Assembly (NCBI GenBank): GCA_009760885.1
Contig: CM019701.1
Span: forward strand, 15,162,282 to 15,226,281
DNA length: 64,000 nucleotides
Direction: 5' to 3'
Source: Achatina immaculata
Lineage: Eukaryota; Mollusca; Gastropoda; Stylommatophora; Achatinidae
Shown here piece after piece: positions 63,185 to 64,000 of this stretch (within the stretch, counting starts at the first letter, position 1; each line of letters begins with the position of its first letter). The position numbers and the translations under genes are program-made. The notes under the pieces were generated by a model. It saw only the letters and a list, made by a program, of their open reading frames with translations, was not told the DNA's origin and made no database searches.

Positions 63185-64000
63185 GAGATTACATAGAGAC
63201 AGTAGAACGTAGAGAGCAGAGTAGAGAAGACAAGGAAATAGAGACAGTAGAACGTAAAGAGCAGAGTAGAGAAGACAAGGACATAGAGACAGTAGAACGT
63301 AAATAACAGAATAGAGAAGACAAGGACATAGAGACAGTAGAACGTAAATAACAGAATAGAGAAGACAAGGACATAGAGACAGTAGAAAGTAAATAACAGA
63401 ATAGAGAAGACAAGGACATAGAGACAGTAGAACGTAGAGAGCAGAGTAGAGAAGATAAGGACATAGAGACAGTAGAACGTAAATAACAGAGTAGAGAAGA
63501 CAAGGAAATAGAGACAGTAGAACGTAGAGAGCAGAGTAGAGAAGACAAAGACATAGAGACAGTAGGACGTAGAGAGCAGAGTAGAGAAGACAAGGAAATA
63601 GAGACAGTAGAACGTAAAGAGCAGAGTAGAGAAGACAAAGAAATAGAAACAGTAGAACGTAGAGAGCAGAGTAGAGAAGACAAAGAAATAGAGACAGTAG
63701 AACGTAAATAACAGAGTAGAGAAGACAAGGAAATAGAGACAGTAGAACGTAAATAACAGAGTAGAGAAGACAAGGAAATAGAGACAGTAGAACGTAAATA
63801 ACAGAGTAGAGAAGACAAGGAAATAGAGACAGTAGAACGTAAATAACAGAGTAGAGAAGACAAGGAAATAGAGACAGTAGAACGTAAATAACAGAGTAGA
63901 GAAGACAAGGAAATATAGACAGTAGAACGTAAATAACAGAGTAGAGAAGACAAGGAAATAGAGACAGTAGAACGTAAATAACAGAGTAGAGAAGACAAGG
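63185..64000. repeat. 45-bp satellite running off the right edge, about 18 units
   Basis: The unit is GACAAGGAAATAGAGACAGT, AGAACGTAAATAACAGAGTA and GAGAA. A variant has AGAGAGCAGAG in place of AAATAACAGAG. 45 is a multiple of three, so the minus strand has a 269-codon frame of 15-residue units. The plus strand has TAA in many units, so coding is unlikely. Confidence 0.94.

Noticed and set aside
63189..63998. 269-codon minus-strand frame of 15-residue repeats
   Set aside because: Produced by a 45-bp satellite. It runs off the window and has no unique sequence. Kept as repeat only.

Overview
This is nuclear DNA of an animal, most likely a mollusc and perhaps a gastropod. The clues are spliceosomal introns, a UBA-PTH2 peptidyl-tRNA hydrolase gene of a type known from invertebrates, RTE-like, CR1-like and I-like LINEs, Penelope-like elements with GIY-YIG endonuclease, tRNA-headed SINEs, and very many minisatellites, GATA/GA microsatellites and poly-C runs. 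The taxonomic call is an inference; no rRNA, mitochondrial or other diagnostic gene is present. I see no bacterial operons, CRISPR array or viral genome.

Three protein-coding loci can be supported. (1) A plus-strand gene whose last three exons lie at 1460-1517, 5603-5744 and 7546-7957. They join in frame and encode a low-complexity C-terminal tail rich in Gln, Asn, His and Pro, which I do not recognise. (2) A minus-strand four-exon gene (exons 25897-25778, 22741-22652, 19894-19686, 15673-15472) encoding a complete 206-residue UBA-PTH2 peptidyl-tRNA hydrolase. Its 10.4 kb span is mostly introns filled with transposon fragments and tandem repeats. (3) A minus-strand open frame of 1542 codons without introns (44346-39718), a large disordered Ser-rich protein with a C-terminal coiled coil that I cannot assign. 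A possible further pair of minus-strand exons at 14.1-14.35 kb is weak. The three loci show no obvious functional link.

Everything else is repeat. 0-11 kb: LINE fragments of three RTE-like families (called LINE-A, B and C here), including two clear insertions into older LINEs with target-site duplications. 11.6-13.1 kb: two minisatellites, one with a five-unit higher-order structure. 15-26 kb: PTH2 introns with a rearranged Penelope-like element, a 34-bp minisatellite, a LINE-C copy, I-type LINE fragments and a dead mariner transposase. 26-32.6 kb: a chain of minisatellites, about 1 kb of (CT/CA)-type simple sequence and a second inverted Penelope-like pair. 33-39 kb: SINEs and short LINE ends. 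39.2-39.7 kb: a pogo/Tigger-like DNA element just 3' of the large ORF. 45-64 kb: SINEs broken by LINEs, three copies of a CR1-like LINE (LINE-D) lying inside or against (GA)n microsatellites, further LINE-A/B/C copies, a 25-bp satellite of about 1 kb, a possible DNA transposon bounded by GGCCGTA motifs, and a 45-bp satellite running off the right edge.

Many of the long apparent reading frames come from tandem repeats whose unit length or composition avoids stops. They are rejected as genes. Boundaries of degenerate repeats are approximate, to about 10-30 bp, because they were read by eye.
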